Shown piece after piece: positions 1 to 9,427 of a stretch of 64,000 nt of DNA. Location: positions 2,046,001 to 2,110,000 of the forward strand of contig JAZGVH010000002.1 of assembly GCA_039889245.1 (NCBI GenBank), given 5' to 3'. The stretch comes from Dermatophilaceae bacterium Soc4.6. Lineage in GTDB: Bacteria; Actinomycetota; Actinomycetes; Actinomycetales; Dermatophilaceae. Numbering within the stretch: position 1 is the stretch's first letter; every line of letters begins with the position of its first letter. The notes under the pieces were generated by a model. The model was not told where the DNA came from and ran no database searches. It worked only from the letters and a program-made list of their open reading frames with translations. The translations under genes and the position numbers were made by a program.

Positions 1-543
1 GGGCCAGCGCTGAGGCAGGCCGGCTTGGATCCGTTGGGCGAGGCCCCACCGGCCCCAGGTCGGCACAATCGTGAGCAGAACCAACGGGAGGAGGTCTTCT
101 GCGGGGTACTGCCAGAGGTAGAGGTTGGTGTGCAGCAGCATGAGGTAGACCGGCCCGATGAGCAGCAGGCCAGCCAGGGCCGCGGCTCTCGGTAGCACCC
201 CCAGCACGAGGCCGAGCCCGACCGCGAGCTCGGCGACGGTCAGGAACCAGCCGAAGAAGCCGAAGTTCGGCAGGACGACGTCGCGGTAGAAGGCACCGAG
301 CGGTGCGATGTACGTCTTGGAGGACGCGTCCTTGGCGATGCTCTCGGCGACGCCTCGGCTGACGAGGTTGAAGGAGAGGAAGCCGAGGTCGTAGGTGGCC
401 TTTCCGATCAGCTTGGCGAGGCCGTTGCTCAGCCACACGAGCCCCGTGAAGATGCGCAGCGCGGTGAAGGCCTTGGCCATCAGCGCCGCTGAGTCCGGCT
501 GCCGGGTCATGGCGGTCCGAGGTTCCACTGTGTTACTGCTCAT
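1..543 (-). CDS. DoxX/DoxD-family membrane protein (3' end beyond window)
   Basis: The frame is open from an ATG at 543 to the window edge (181 codons), so the C-terminus is missing. The product is a small polytopic membrane protein. An N-terminal stretch with GLVWLSNGLAKLIGKATYD leads into a first membrane helix, and three more hydrophobic segments follow, including FGFFGWFLTVAELAVGLGL. This arrangement matches DoxX and DoxD-like proteins, the membrane part of thiosulfate:quinone oxidoreductase-type or respiration-linked redox proteins; the substrate cannot be told from sequence. A decayed paralogue lies near 44.7 kb. It is divergent from the PAP2 gene. Confidence 0.75.
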   Translation of the reverse strand, partial: MSSNTVEPRTAMTRQPDSAALMAKAFTALRIFTGLVWLSNGLAKLIGKATYDLGFLSFNLVSRGVAESIAKDASSKTYIAPLGAFYRDVVLPNFGFFGWFLTVAELAVGLGLVLGVLPRAAALAGLLLIGPVYLMLLHTNLYLWQYPAEDLLPLVLLTIVPTWGRWGLAQRIQAGLPQRWP

Positions 544-1019
544 TGCCAGCCTCCGAGGTGCGGGCCCCACGACGTCACGGCCGAGACGGCCGGGCGATCA
601 GGGGTCCTGCTGGTCCTACGCTAGACGCTGCGGTGGGCCGGGGGGATGACAAGGACCTTACGCACACGGGAAGCTCGGCCGAGCGGCAGAGACTCGCTGC
701 TCACCCGCACGGCCGGGCCGGTCGCGCCGACCGGGTGCCACCAGACTCACCACGCGAGCGGGATCTCCTGCCCTCGCATCGCGACCTCGGGCGAGCGGTA
801 GCCCTCGAGCCGGGGGCGCACCCACTGCCGCAGGCCCTCGAGCTCGAGGATGCGCCGGTGCTCGGGGCCTCGACTACCGACAACCGAAGGCCCGACTCCC
901 GGGAACTACGGGACCTAATGGTCGACGACATCACGGCGTTCAGCGGTCTCTCAGCCGCCTCGTAGCACCATTCACCATCCCCCCCTTTGCACCACGTATC
1001 GCTGAGAGGCCTCGAGATC
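544..1019. other. Intergenic region between divergent DoxX and PAP2 genes
   Basis: This 476-bp stretch has no gene I can support. On the minus strand, about 747-890 reads as a plausible protein tail (HRRILELEGLRQWVRP, then a run ending IPLAW and a stop at 747-749). It could be the remnant of a lost gene, but I do not recognise the family. Promoters for the flanking genes must lie here; I could not pick out convincing -35/-10 pairs. Confidence 0.3.
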
Positions 1020-1745
1020 ATGACGTCCCCCGCCACCCCCGCCACTGAAGGCACCTCGGATCACTCAGGTCCCGGTATCCTGCGGCCCACCCCGTCGGGC
1101 GCGCGGGCGATCGGCATCGCCGTCGTCTTCGCCGCGCTCGTCACGGTGGTCGGCTTCGTCATGAAGGCGCACCCCGTCGACGTCAGCGGCGATGTCGATC
1201 TGAACCGACTGAGGACCGGGCTGGTTGGCTCCCTCGCGACCGGCATCTACCACGTGTTCAGTCCCGTGCCTGCGGTGCTCATCACGGTGGTGGTCGCAGG
1301 CCTGATCTGGGCGAGGGCAAGAGATCTCCGCACTGCGGCGGCGTTCGCCGGCGTCGTCGCCGGCACCTGGCTCCCCTTGGCGGTGGTCAAGCTGGTCGTG
1401 GACCGGCCACGGCCCGAGGTCGCTCTGCTGGCCCATCCCTACACACCGGCGCTGACGGACCCGTCCTATCCCAGCGGGCACACCGCCTTCGTCACCTCGC
1501 TGGCCATCGCCCTGGTCATGGTGCTCGGCGGCACCCGCTGGTGGTCCATCGCGACGTCGATCGCCGCTGTGGTCGTGGCGGTGGTCGCCGTGTCCCTGGT
1601 CGTCGACGGCGTGCACTTCCCCAGCGACGTGCTCGCCTCCATCGTCTGGGCCCTCGCGGTCGCACCGGCGGTGAGATACCTCTGGGTGGACCTCGTCATG
1701 CCCCGACTGCCCCTGTGGGGCACGAGATCGCACCCCGGCGCCTGA
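1020..1745 (+). CDS. PAP2-superfamily membrane phosphatase
   Basis: A 241-residue membrane protein of the type 2 phosphatidic acid phosphatase family, which dephosphorylates lipid phosphates or undecaprenyl pyrophosphate at the membrane. The three motifs are visible in order: KLVVDRPRPE, PSGHTAF, and SLVVDGVHFPSD. The last keeps the catalytic His and Asp but has Leu in place of the usual Arg after Ser. About five or six hydrophobic helices are present. I chose the ATG at 1020 because GAGAGG precedes it at a suitable distance; an in-frame TTG at 987 is possible. A truncated copy of its C-terminal half lies at 42.3-42.6 kb. Confidence 0.85.
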   Translation: MTSPATPATEGTSDHSGPGILRPTPSGARAIGIAVVFAALVTVVGFVMKAHPVDVSGDVDLNRLRTGLVGSLATGIYHVFSPVPAVLITVVVAGLIWARARDLRTAAAFAGVVAGTWLPLAVVKLVVDRPRPEVALLAHPYTPALTDPSYPSGHTAFVTSLAIALVMVLGGTRWWSIATSIAAVVVAVVAVSLVVDGVHFPSDVLASIVWALAVAPAVRYLWVDLVMPRLPLWGTRSHPGA

Positions 1746-1751
1746 GGTAGG

Positions 1752-3086
1752 TCACCCAGGCGGCCCAGCGCCCTCGAGCGGGATCTCGATCCGAGCTCGG
1801 GTGCCGCCGGAGCTGCGTGGAGTGGGCAGCAGCGTGAGCCCGCCGCCGAGGCGGTGCAGCTGGGCGACGACGACCGCGAGTCCCAGGCCGCTGCCGGCGC
1901 CGTCCTGGACCGTCTCGCGGAAGAAGGGCTCGAGCACCCGGACCGGGTCGCCGATCCCCGGACCCGCATCGTCGATGGTGATGACGAGGTGCTCATCGGT
2001 GCCGGAGGCATCGATCACGACGTGCCCTCCGCGCGGGCTGTATCGGATGGCGTTGTCCAGGAGGTTGCGCAGGATCGAGACCATGGGCGCGACCGCCAGC
2101 ACCAGGCCGTCGCGCTGTTGTGGGCGCTCCACCAGCTCGACCTCGACGTCAGCGGCGTCCGCGATCGGCAAGAGCTCGCCGACGACGTCGCGCAGGATGG
2201 AGTCCAGCGTGGCCACCACCTGCCTGGGCCCGGCGCCGCCCCGGTCGTGGCTCTCGGCCCGCGCTCCCGCGAGCTCGAGCAGCTGGTCAACCACGTGCCG
2301 TGAACGGCGCATACCCAGGTCGAGCTCGTGGAGCCGAAGGTGCGCCGTCGGAAGGTCCGAGGCGCGCGCAGCGCGTTCGAGCTGCAGCGACATCGCCGTC
2401 AGGGGGGTGCGCAGCTCGTGCGCGGCCTGCGAGATGAACAGACGCTCGTGCTCCGTGGCCGCACGGACGCGGGCGAGCTGGGTGTTCAGGGCCGAGAGGA
2501 AGCCCCGCAGCTCCGGTGGGGCGTGCTCGGGGTCCACCGGCCGAAGGTCCGTGCTCGCGCGACGATGGACCTGCTCAGCCAGCCGGTTGACGGGCGTGAG
2601 CACCCGACGGACGACGAGCACCATGCTGAGCAGCAGGACGGGGATGAGGATCGCCAGGGGCAGGACCGTGGCGCGCGCCGCGTCCGAGGCGATCTGGTCG
2701 CGGACCCCGAGGGGCTGGGAGACGAGCAGGGCCCCACCCCTCACTCGGTGGATGACGACTGCCCGCAGCTGCTGGCTGTTGACGGTCAGGGTCCGCAGTC
2801 CTTCCGGGCTGGAAGCGGGCACCCCCGGCTGCGGGAGGGTCGCCAGGTCGATGTCGGCGAACCGGTTGGTCAGGGGCCGCAGGTCTGGTCCCCCGTCGGC
2901 CGAGGTCGCCGTCGTGGTCGCGGCAATCGTCGCCACCTGGGTGAGGATGTCGTCCTGCAGGGTCCGCGCCACCTCGAGGGCCTGGCGGTAGGACCACGCC
3001 GCCGTGGCCGCGGCGACCGCGAGGGTCACCGCCACGAGGACGATCGAGAGCCGAGCGGTGAGTGAGGTGAAGGGCCGGTGAGTCAC
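1752..3086 (-). CDS. Sensor histidine kinase
   Basis: A 444-residue membrane kinase. It has an N-terminal helix (about residues 10-32), an extracytoplasmic domain, a second helix near 150-170 and a HAMP-like linker. The H-box is QAAHELRTPLTAM, the N-box LLDNAIRYSP, and G-boxes are DAGPGIG and GSGLGLAVV. All catalytic elements are present. It follows its response regulator with a 4-nt stop/start overlap (3083-3086), so the two are translationally coupled. The stimulus is unknown. The extracytoplasmic domain is about 110 residues with no recognised fold. Confidence 0.92.
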   Translation of the reverse strand: MTHRPFTSLTARLSIVLVAVTLAVAAATAAWSYRQALEVARTLQDDILTQVATIAATTTATSADGGPDLRPLTNRFADIDLATLPQPGVPASSPEGLRTLTVNSQQLRAVVIHRVRGGALLVSQPLGVRDQIASDAARATVLPLAILIPVLLLSMVLVVRRVLTPVNRLAEQVHRRASTDLRPVDPEHAPPELRGFLSALNTQLARVRAATEHERLFISQAAHELRTPLTAMSLQLERAARASDLPTAHLRLHELDLGMRRSRHVVDQLLELAGARAESHDRGGAGPRQVVATLDSILRDVVGELLPIADAADVEVELVERPQQRDGLVLAVAPMVSILRNLLDNAIRYSPRGGHVVIDASGTDEHLVITIDDAGPGIGDPVRVLEPFFRETVQDGAGSGLGLAVVVAQLHRLGGGLTLLPTPRSSGGTRARIEIPLEGAGPPG

Positions 3087-3799
3087 GACGACCCACTAGG
3101 CTCGCGAGGCACGGCCCAGCCGACTCCACGGACGTTGCGGACCGCGTCGGCGCCGAGCTTGGCCCGCAACCGGTGGATCAGGTACTCGATCGCGTTGCTC
3201 TCGACCTCACCTCCCCACCCGTAGACGCGGTGCTCGAGCTGCTCGCGCGACAGGATGGTCCCCGGCCGGGTCAACAACGCTCGGAGGACGGCGAACTCGC
3301 GCCGGGACAAGGAGATGGTGGTGCGCCGCGGCTGGTCGGCCGCGCCCGACGCGTCGGTCCAGTCGGTCAGCCAGGCATGGTGACCGGTCACGTCGAGGCT
3401 GACCCGCCCGTTCGTCAGGACGGCATGCCCGTGGTCGGCACCGTGTCGTCGCAGGACGGCCCGGATGCGCGCCAGCAGCTCGGCCGAGTCGAAGGGTTTG
3501 ACGAGGTAGTCGTCCGCCCCGAGGTCGAGGCTCGTGATGCGTGAGGTCACCTCCGACCGGGCGGTGACGACGATGACCGGCGTGTGGTCCCCCCGACGAC
3601 GCAGCCCCACCAGGAGGTCCGCACCGTCACCCTGCGGGAGCCCGAGGTCGAGCAGGACGACGTCGTACGTGTGGGTGAGCAGGCTCTCGAGACCCGGCTC
3701 GACCGCGGTCACCCAGTCGACGGCGTATGCGTCGTCCTCGAGCCGCCCCTTGAGGGCGGCTCCGACCATGGGGTCGTCCTCGACCAGCAGCACTCGCAT
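3083..3799 (-). CDS. OmpR/PhoB-family response regulator
   Basis: A 238-residue transcription regulator. The receiver domain (about residues 1-115) starts MRVLLVEDDPMVG, with phospho-acceptor Asp in VVLLDLGLP and the switch Lys in DDYLVKPFD. The C-terminal winged helix (about 130-235) contains LSRREFAVLRALL and ends VRGVGWAVP. The ATG at 3799 begins exactly at the receiver fold; the frame is open further upstream, but that sequence has no domain. It is co-transcribed with the overlapping kinase downstream and presumably phosphorylated by it. Confidence 0.93.
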   Translation of the reverse strand: MRVLLVEDDPMVGAALKGRLEDDAYAVDWVTAVEPGLESLLTHTYDVVLLDLGLPQGDGADLLVGLRRRGDHTPVIVVTARSEVTSRITSLDLGADDYLVKPFDSAELLARIRAVLRRHGADHGHAVLTNGRVSLDVTGHHAWLTDWTDASGAADQPRRTTISLSRREFAVLRALLTRPGTILSREQLEHRVYGWGGEVESNAIEYLIHRLRAKLGADAVRNVRGVGWAVPREPSGSS

Positions 3800-3900
3800 A
3801 CCGGACAGTGTCCCCTCTGCTGGCCCGACGCTCTCACGTGCCCTCCCGGCGCCCCTCGGGCCCCCGGAGGGCAGACCTGACGAGACCGCGAGGCGGCTGG

Positions 3901-5157
3901 TCAGCTCTTGTGCTCGATCGCGGCGAGGACGGTCTGCATGGTGGTGAGGGCGCTCGTGCACGCTGCGGCCGAGGGGGGCGTCGCGCGCAGGCTCGTGAGG
4001 ACGCCGTCGATGGCCGAGTCCATGGTGTGCCAGTCGCTCGGGGAGGCCGGCTTCATCGCCGCCTCCGAGCTGTCCCAGGCGACCTCGAGGTCCTTGACCC
4101 GGGTGGTGCCGCCCGCCAGGTCTCCCTTTTTCACCTGTGCGGCCACGTCGTCCACGATCACGGCCAGCGGCCGGAGGTCACCCAGCGGCGACGTCGCGTC
4201 GGTCTCGATCGCGGGGGCGTTGGCCGCACCAGCCGGGCGGGTCGACGCCGCCGGCGCAGAGGTCGCCATGGTCGGGGCGAGGATGGCCGCTGCTGCCACG
4301 AGCACCGCCGCGCCCGAGGCGGCCCAGGCGTAGTCGTGGCGCGGGCTGACGGCGGAGACCTGCCCCTTGACGAGGACGCCGTGGCGCGAGACGTTGACCT
4401 GCTCGCGGGTCACGAGCGCGACGATGACGGCGAGGAAGATCAGGCTGGTGACGCTGGCGCCGAGGCCGACCCCACCGTACGAGTGGTCCTGGGTCAGGAG
4501 GTCGCCGAGCGACGCGCCGAGCGGACGGGTCAGGACGTAGGCGATCCAGAACGCGGGGACCGACGAGAGGATCCCGAACCGGCGGGCGGCCCACACGGCC
4601 AGGATCAGGGCCCCGAAGATGAGCACCCCGTTGCGGAAGCCGAGTGACAGGGCTTCGGTGGCGAAGTCGCCCCCGGCGGTGCCGAGCGCGAAGGTCGTCA
4701 GGATGGCGCCCCAGTAGAAGCGCTCCCGGGCCGGGGAGTCGATGGCGGTGATGGCCAGCGTCCGCTCCTGGCGCCACCACACGGTGAACACCACGGCGAG
4801 GATCCCCGCGAAGACCCCGGTGCTCGCGACCAGCGGCACGCCCAGGATGTCGGTGAAGAAGTCGGTGATCTGGGTCCCGACGATGCTCACGAGCACGACG
4901 GTCGACCAGTAGAGCCAGGGAACGAAGCGCCGGGTCCGCAGCTGCGCCACCAGGGTGACGGCGAGGACCGACATCATCACCCCGTCGGTGACGGCCGGCC
5001 CGAGGCCCACCTGCACCGACAGGTAGTCGGCGAAGGTCTCCCCGATCGTGGTGGAGAGGATCTTGATGAGCCAGAACGTGGCCGTGATCGTGGGCACCTT
5101 GTTGAGGAAGCCCGATGCGGCTGAAGGTCGTTGGGTGGACTGCGCGGTCGAGGACAT
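3901..5157 (-). CDS. DUF347-repeat membrane protein with extracytoplasmic C-terminal domain
   Basis: A 418-residue polytopic protein of the uncharacterised COG4705/DUF347 type. The diagnostic repeat is seen twice: KVPTITATFWLIKILSTTIGETFADYL near the start (quoted in part: FWLIKILSTTIGET) and FWIAYVLTRPLGASLGDLL in the second half. About eight to ten helices span residues 20-260. After a last helix a roughly 110-residue helical tail follows that should lie outside the membrane and resembles small periplasmic histidine-poor helical bundles. The ATG at 5157 is preferred over an in-frame TTG at 5169. Function unknown. Confidence 0.7.
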   Translation of the reverse strand: MSSTAQSTQRPSAASGFLNKVPTITATFWLIKILSTTIGETFADYLSVQVGLGPAVTDGVMMSVLAVTLVAQLRTRRFVPWLYWSTVVLVSIVGTQITDFFTDILGVPLVASTGVFAGILAVVFTVWWRQERTLAITAIDSPARERFYWGAILTTFALGTAGGDFATEALSLGFRNGVLIFGALILAVWAARRFGILSSVPAFWIAYVLTRPLGASLGDLLTQDHSYGGVGLGASVTSLIFLAVIVALVTREQVNVSRHGVLVKGQVSAVSPRHDYAWAASGAAVLVAAAAILAPTMATSAPAASTRPAGAANAPAIETDATSPLGDLRPLAVIVDDVAAQVKKGDLAGGTTRVKDLEVAWDSSEAAMKPASPSDWHTMDSAIDGVLTSLRATPPSAAACTSALTTMQTVLAAIEHKS

Positions 5158-5250
5158 GATCCGAGTCAACGCGGCGACACTTAGCCCTCCCTGAGGTGAC
5201 CCCTCAGGTCGATGGCCAGAATCTTTGGGCCGATCGGCTCACCGGGGTCA

Positions 5251-5913
5251 TCAGATGGCGTCGTCGATTGCCCTGCGGTGGCGCCACCACTCGATGGCGA
5301 CCGGCACCAGCGACAGGACGACGATGACGACGATGGCGACGTCGAGGTTCTTGCCGATCGCGGGGAACGCGGAGCCGAGGAAGTAGCCGAGCAGCGTGAC
5401 GACGAGCACCCAGAGGACCGCACCCACACCGCTCCACACCAAGAAGTGCCGGCGACGCATCCGGCTGGCGCCAGCGACGAGCGTGATGAAGGTGCGCACG
5501 AGCGGCACGAAGCGGCCGATGACCAGGGCCCTGCTGCCGTGCTTGTCGAAGAAGTCGCGCGACTGGTCGAGGTACTGACGTCTGACCAGCCGCCCGTTGC
5601 GCTCGTAGAGCGGTGCCCCGACGACGCGGCCGAGCTCGTATCCGGTGACGTTGCCGAGGAAGGCCGCGGCCATGAGCGCGAGAAGGGCGACTCCGAGGGA
5701 CGGCAGGTTCGGCTTCCCCGAGGCGATGAAGAGGCCGATCGCGAACAGCAGGGAGTCACCGGGCAGGAACGGGAACAGCAGTCCGCACTCGATGAAGACG
5801 AACACGAGCGCGAGCGCGAAGAACGCGGCTCCGTACGTCGTGAAGAGGTAGTTAGGGTCCAACCAGCTCGGTCCGAGGGAGGGCGCCATCACGGCGGCGT
5901 AGGTCGTCATCAC
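5251..5913 (-). CDS. DedA-family (SNARE-associated) membrane protein
   Basis: A 220-residue member of the DedA family, inner-membrane proteins linked to lipid carrier flipping and membrane homeostasis. The hallmark segment is visible: ECGLLFPFLPGDSLLFAIG, followed by LGNVTGYELGR and the amphipathic GRFVPLVRTFITLVAG. Four to five hydrophobic helices are spread over the length. Two ATG codons stand in a row at 5913 and 5910. It is the intact, expected family length. It stands alone on the minus strand between a DUF347 gene and a response regulator gene. Confidence 0.9.
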   Translation of the reverse strand: MMTTYAAVMAPSLGPSWLDPNYLFTTYGAAFFALALVFVFIECGLLFPFLPGDSLLFAIGLFIASGKPNLPSLGVALLALMAAAFLGNVTGYELGRVVGAPLYERNGRLVRRQYLDQSRDFFDKHGSRALVIGRFVPLVRTFITLVAGASRMRRRHFLVWSGVGAVLWVLVVTLLGYFLGSAFPAIGKNLDVAIVVIVVLSLVPVAIEWWRHRRAIDDAI

Positions 5914-5949
5914 GAGTAAGACCGTAGAAGATCGCCGTTGAGGAGGCTC

Positions 5950-6708
5950 TCAGGTTTCGTCACCGTGGCGCGGGGGGCTGTCGAGTCGGTAGCCGAACCC
6001 CCGCAAGGTGGTGATGGTCGGCATGCCGAGCGACCCGCCCTCGGCGGCGGCGGTCAGCGAAGTGCGCAGGTTGGCGACGGTGACGTCGAGCGTCTTCGTC
6101 GACCCGTGCCAGTTCTCGTCCCAGACACGGGCCATCAGGTCGGCGCGGCTGAGAGCGGTGTCCGGCTGCGCCGCGAGAGCGGCGAGCAGGTCGTACTCCT
6201 TCGGGCGCAGTGACACCTCGCTGTCCCGGACGTAGCACCGCCGCGAGGCGGGCTCGATCACCAGGTCGCCGAGCGCGAGGGCGGTGTCCTGGCTGCCCGT
6301 CGTCGTGACCTGCCGGCGCAGGTGCGCCCGCAGGCGGGCCAGCAGCACGGTGATCGTGAACGGCTTGGTCAGGTAGTCGTCGGCGCCCGCTTCGAGCCCG
6401 GAGATGACGTCGATCTCCTCCGTTCGCGCGGTCAGGACGATGATCAGCAGGCCAGGGTGCTCGGCCCTGGCGCGACGCGCGACGTCGACTCCGTCGAGGT
6501 CGGGTAGCCCGAGGTCCAGGAGCATCACCTCGCAGGGAGCGGACCGTAGGTGGTCCAGCGCCCGTCTTCCGGTGCGACACCAGGTGGCGTGGTAACGCTG
6601 GTTCTCCAGGGCCTGCACCACGTGTCGACCGATGGTGTCGTCGTCCTCTACCACCAGGACCGCGACCCCCGACGGGTCTGACATCGCTGAGGGACCCGCC
6701 GACGCCAT
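5950..6708 (-). CDS. OmpR-family response regulator of the ABC module
   Basis: A 252-residue regulator. The receiver domain has VLVVEDDDTIG, phospho-acceptor Asp in VMLLDLGLPDLDG and Lys in DDYLTKPFT. The winged-helix domain includes SLRPKEYDLLAAL and ends TTLRGFGYRLD. It lies 76 nt downstream of the ABC permease on the same strand, and no kinase adjoins it; the kinase at 11833-13227 is the likely partner. I chose the ATG at 6708 because TAGGCT lies 7 nt before it, which suits a leaderless start. The ATG at 6684 is an alternative. Confidence 0.88.
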   Translation of the reverse strand: MASAGPSAMSDPSGVAVLVVEDDDTIGRHVVQALENQRYHATWCRTGRRALDHLRSAPCEVMLLDLGLPDLDGVDVARRARAEHPGLLIIVLTARTEEIDVISGLEAGADDYLTKPFTITVLLARLRAHLRRQVTTTGSQDTALALGDLVIEPASRRCYVRDSEVSLRPKEYDLLAALAAQPDTALSRADLMARVWDENWHGSTKTLDVTVANLRTSLTAAAEGGSLGMPTITTLRGFGYRLDSPPRHGDET

Positions 6709-6715
6709 ACCCAGC

Positions 6716-6721
6716 AGCCTA
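6716..6721 (-). promoter_or_regulatory. Candidate -10 element of a leaderless promoter
   Basis: TAGGCT on the minus strand lies 7 nt before the ATG at 6708. It matches the actinobacterial TANNNT -10 pattern. No good -35 is seen. If real, the regulator is also transcribed separately from the ABC genes. Confidence 0.35.
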
Positions 6722-6784
6722 GGGCCGGGCTCCCTGCCGCCCTTGCCGGGCGGCCCGGCTCCCGTCCCCCTGGCAGGGATCTCC

Positions 6785-9427
6785 TCAGAGGTCACGCAGC
6801 TCCTCGACCGCCGGTCGGGTCGAGGTGCGAGCACCCCATCCGGCGCCCACGCCGAGGGCGAGCACGACGGTGACGACGGTCACCAGGAGATAGGTGACAG
6901 GAAGCGCGATGCTCGCAGGCGGTGGGTCGAAGACCCCGGTGAGCACCTTGACCAGCATCAGGGTCAGGCCCCAGGAGATCAGGGCGCCACCGAGGAGGCC
7001 GCCGACGGCCACGACGGACGCCTCGGCCATGACGAGCCCCTGCAGCTGCCGTTTCCTGGCCCCGAGGACCGCGATGATCGCCATGGTGCGTCGGCGCTCC
7101 GCGAGGCCCAGGGCCAGCACCAGCCCGCCGGCTCCGGCAGCGAGCAGGACGGCGAAGGCCAGCTCGAGCCGGGTCAGGCCCGCGAGGTTGACCGAGGTGA
7201 GGCTCGAGCCGACCGCGGCGCGGGTCTGGGTGACGTCGGTGATGGCGGCGCCGGTGCCGAGGCTCGCGCGTAGAGCCGATGCCACCTGGGCCTGTTGGGT
7301 CCCCGACGTGTCGACGAGATAGGTGCCGACGGTGGCTGATCCGGTGGCCGTGGCCACGTAGTCGGCGTTGGCGACGAAGAAGCTGTCCTTGGGGGCGGTA
7401 GGGAACTCCTTGACGATGCCGGCGTAGTGGAACGGGATCGTCTTCAGCTGATGGGTGGTGCGGTCCTCCAGCCGCAGGTTGAGCAGGTCACCGAGCCCCA
7501 GCTGGAAGTCCTTGACCGTCTCGTCGCTGACCAGGATCGAGTCCGGCTTCGCGGCCAGCACGGCCATCAGCTGCTTGGCGGTCCCGCCCTGGAAGTAGGC
7601 GTCCTGCAGGGACGTCACCGACGTGATGCTGGCTGGGTGCACCCCGTAGAGGTCCTGCAGGTCGGCGCCGACGTAGGCGAACCGATGCTGCACAGGCTCC
7701 ACCCCGGTGACACCAGGGGTGCTGCTGATGGTCGCCGCGGCCGATGCGGACAGGGGTGAGCCTGGAGCCGGGGTCACCGCCACGTCAGCGCCGTTCGTCA
7801 GCTGCGCGTCGGCCTCCGCCTGCTGCTGGTACGTCGCGTTGAAGGTCGCGGTGGAGGCAGCGAAGGAGATCGCGAGGGCCAGCAGCACCACCGAACGAGC
7901 GAGGGGACGACGCTGGCGTGACATGGTCGCTGCGGCGGGCTTGGCCAGACGCCCGGTCAGGGGTGCGACCAGCCGGGCCAGGGGGCGCCGCCCGTGGGTC
8001 AGGAACAGGGTGGCCAGTCGCCAGAGGAGCATCGCCCCGCCCAGCCACAGCAGTGCCGGCCCGAGGAAGGCCCAGTACGAGACCGAGATCGTGGCCACTC
8101 CCTCGGGGGCGAGGACCAGCGTGTAGTTGTCGCTGCTGGAGACCCAGAAGACCACGAGCGCGGAGGCCAGGACCACGAAGTCCAGGCCGTAGCGCATCCA
8201 CCAGGGCGAACGGGCCCGGCCCACGCCGTGCCGGGCGCCGTTCACGGTCAGCACGCGCAGGTCACGCGCCGCCGGGGCCAGCACCGTCAGACCGGCGATG
8301 AGCGCGCCCGTCAGCACGGCGACGATCGACCAGACCAGCGACAGGCCGACACCGCCGGAGGTGGCGCCGAAAGCCCAACGGGAGGCGACGAGCCCACCCG
8401 CCAACCCCAGGACCCCCCCACCGAGGGCGACTACCGCCGCCTCGGCGGCAGCGAGCCTCGCGATGGAACCTGGCGGCAGTCCGCGGGTGCGCAGCAACGC
8501 CTGCTCGTCGCGCCGACGCTGGGCGCCGGCGCCGACCAGGGCGGCGGTCAGCATCGCGGCCAGCAGGGCTCCCGGCAGTCCGAGGAAGAGGAACAGCATC
8601 TGCGCGTAGGCCGCGTCCTTGCGGGCACCGTCGAGGGCGGCGCCGACGTTGTTGCCGACCACTCCGGCGCCGGCGAGCGTCGCCTCCAGGTTGTGGGCGG
8701 CACCGACGACCTCGGTGTAGGCGGTCGCCGGGTCGGTCGGCAACGGCGCAGCGCGCGCGACATGGATCTGCGTGGTCACCGGGGTCCCTGAGGTGCCGAT
8801 GCGGTCGGCGAAGACGGCCGCGGGCAGGAGCACGACGTTGTCCGGTGGGGCCGACGGCTGGGCCCCGGCGGGCGCTCCGACCTTCTGGAAGAGGGAGTCG
8901 GCCTGCGGCAGGTCAACCACCCCGGCGACCGTGACCGTGACCGGCTTCGACGTCCCCAACCCGATGCTGATGGGGTCGCCGGGGCGGATGTGGAGGTTCG
9001 AGGCGGTCTGCTGGGCCAGCAGGACCCCCGTCGCGGTGCCGCTGAGCTGCCGGATCTCACCCGGGAACTGGGACCGGTAACCGTCGGGCAGTCCGAGGAC
9101 CACGGCCGCGCCCGTGGTCTGGGTGGTCCCTCCGGCGGTGGCCTGCAGACCCGTGCTGCGAGCGATGCTCACCGGGAGCGCGACGCGCACGCCGCTGGAG
9201 GCCGCGACGGAGCGTCGCACGGCCGCCGGGTCGGCGCCGGTCTGGACCTCGACCTGCCAGTCGACGGCGACCGAGCTCAGTGCGCGCGCGGTCATGGTGG
9301 CCTGCGAGGTGGTCAGGAAGGTCCCCAGGGAGGCGATGAGGGCGACCGCCACGGCGATGCCGAAGGACACGGACAGCAGACGTCCCCCGCGGCGACGCAG
9401 CAGCCCCGCCACCCAGGTGCCGGTCAT
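6785..9427 (-). CDS. ABC transporter permease, FtsX/MacB-like (880 residues)
   Basis: A large permease of the FtsX-like superfamily. One N-terminal helix (about residues 15-38) is followed by a MacB-type extracytoplasmic domain to about 270. A block of helices and a cytoplasmic arm (about 275-400) follow, then further helices, a second extracytoplasmic domain and a C-terminal FtsX core (about 760-870). Such proteins do not pump through the membrane directly; they couple ATP hydrolysis to extraction or release of lipids, peptides or lipoproteins. Its ATG overlaps the stop of the ATPase gene upstream by 4 nt (9424-9427). It is the only permease for two ATPases. Confidence 0.88.
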   Translation of the reverse strand: MTGTWVAGLLRRRGGRLLSVSFGIAVAVALIASLGTFLTTSQATMTARALSSVAVDWQVEVQTGADPAAVRRSVAASSGVRVALPVSIARSTGLQATAGGTTQTTGAAVVLGLPDGYRSQFPGEIRQLSGTATGVLLAQQTASNLHIRPGDPISIGLGTSKPVTVTVAGVVDLPQADSLFQKVGAPAGAQPSAPPDNVVLLPAAVFADRIGTSGTPVTTQIHVARAAPLPTDPATAYTEVVGAAHNLEATLAGAGVVGNNVGAALDGARKDAAYAQMLFLFLGLPGALLAAMLTAALVGAGAQRRRDEQALLRTRGLPPGSIARLAAAEAAVVALGGGVLGLAGGLVASRWAFGATSGGVGLSLVWSIVAVLTGALIAGLTVLAPAARDLRVLTVNGARHGVGRARSPWWMRYGLDFVVLASALVVFWVSSSDNYTLVLAPEGVATISVSYWAFLGPALLWLGGAMLLWRLATLFLTHGRRPLARLVAPLTGRLAKPAAATMSRQRRPLARSVVLLALAISFAASTATFNATYQQQAEADAQLTNGADVAVTPAPGSPLSASAAATISSTPGVTGVEPVQHRFAYVGADLQDLYGVHPASITSVTSLQDAYFQGGTAKQLMAVLAAKPDSILVSDETVKDFQLGLGDLLNLRLEDRTTHQLKTIPFHYAGIVKEFPTAPKDSFFVANADYVATATGSATVGTYLVDTSGTQQAQVASALRASLGTGAAITDVTQTRAAVGSSLTSVNLAGLTRLELAFAVLLAAGAGGLVLALGLAERRRTMAIIAVLGARKRQLQGLVMAEASVVAVGGLLGGALISWGLTLMLVKVLTGVFDPPPASIALPVTYLLVTVVTVVLALGVGAGWGARTSTRPAVEELRDL

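Noticed and set aside
747-890. A minus-strand protein-like tail between DoxX and PAP2
   Set aside because: It has no start and no recognised family, so it is mentioned as a possible remnant only.
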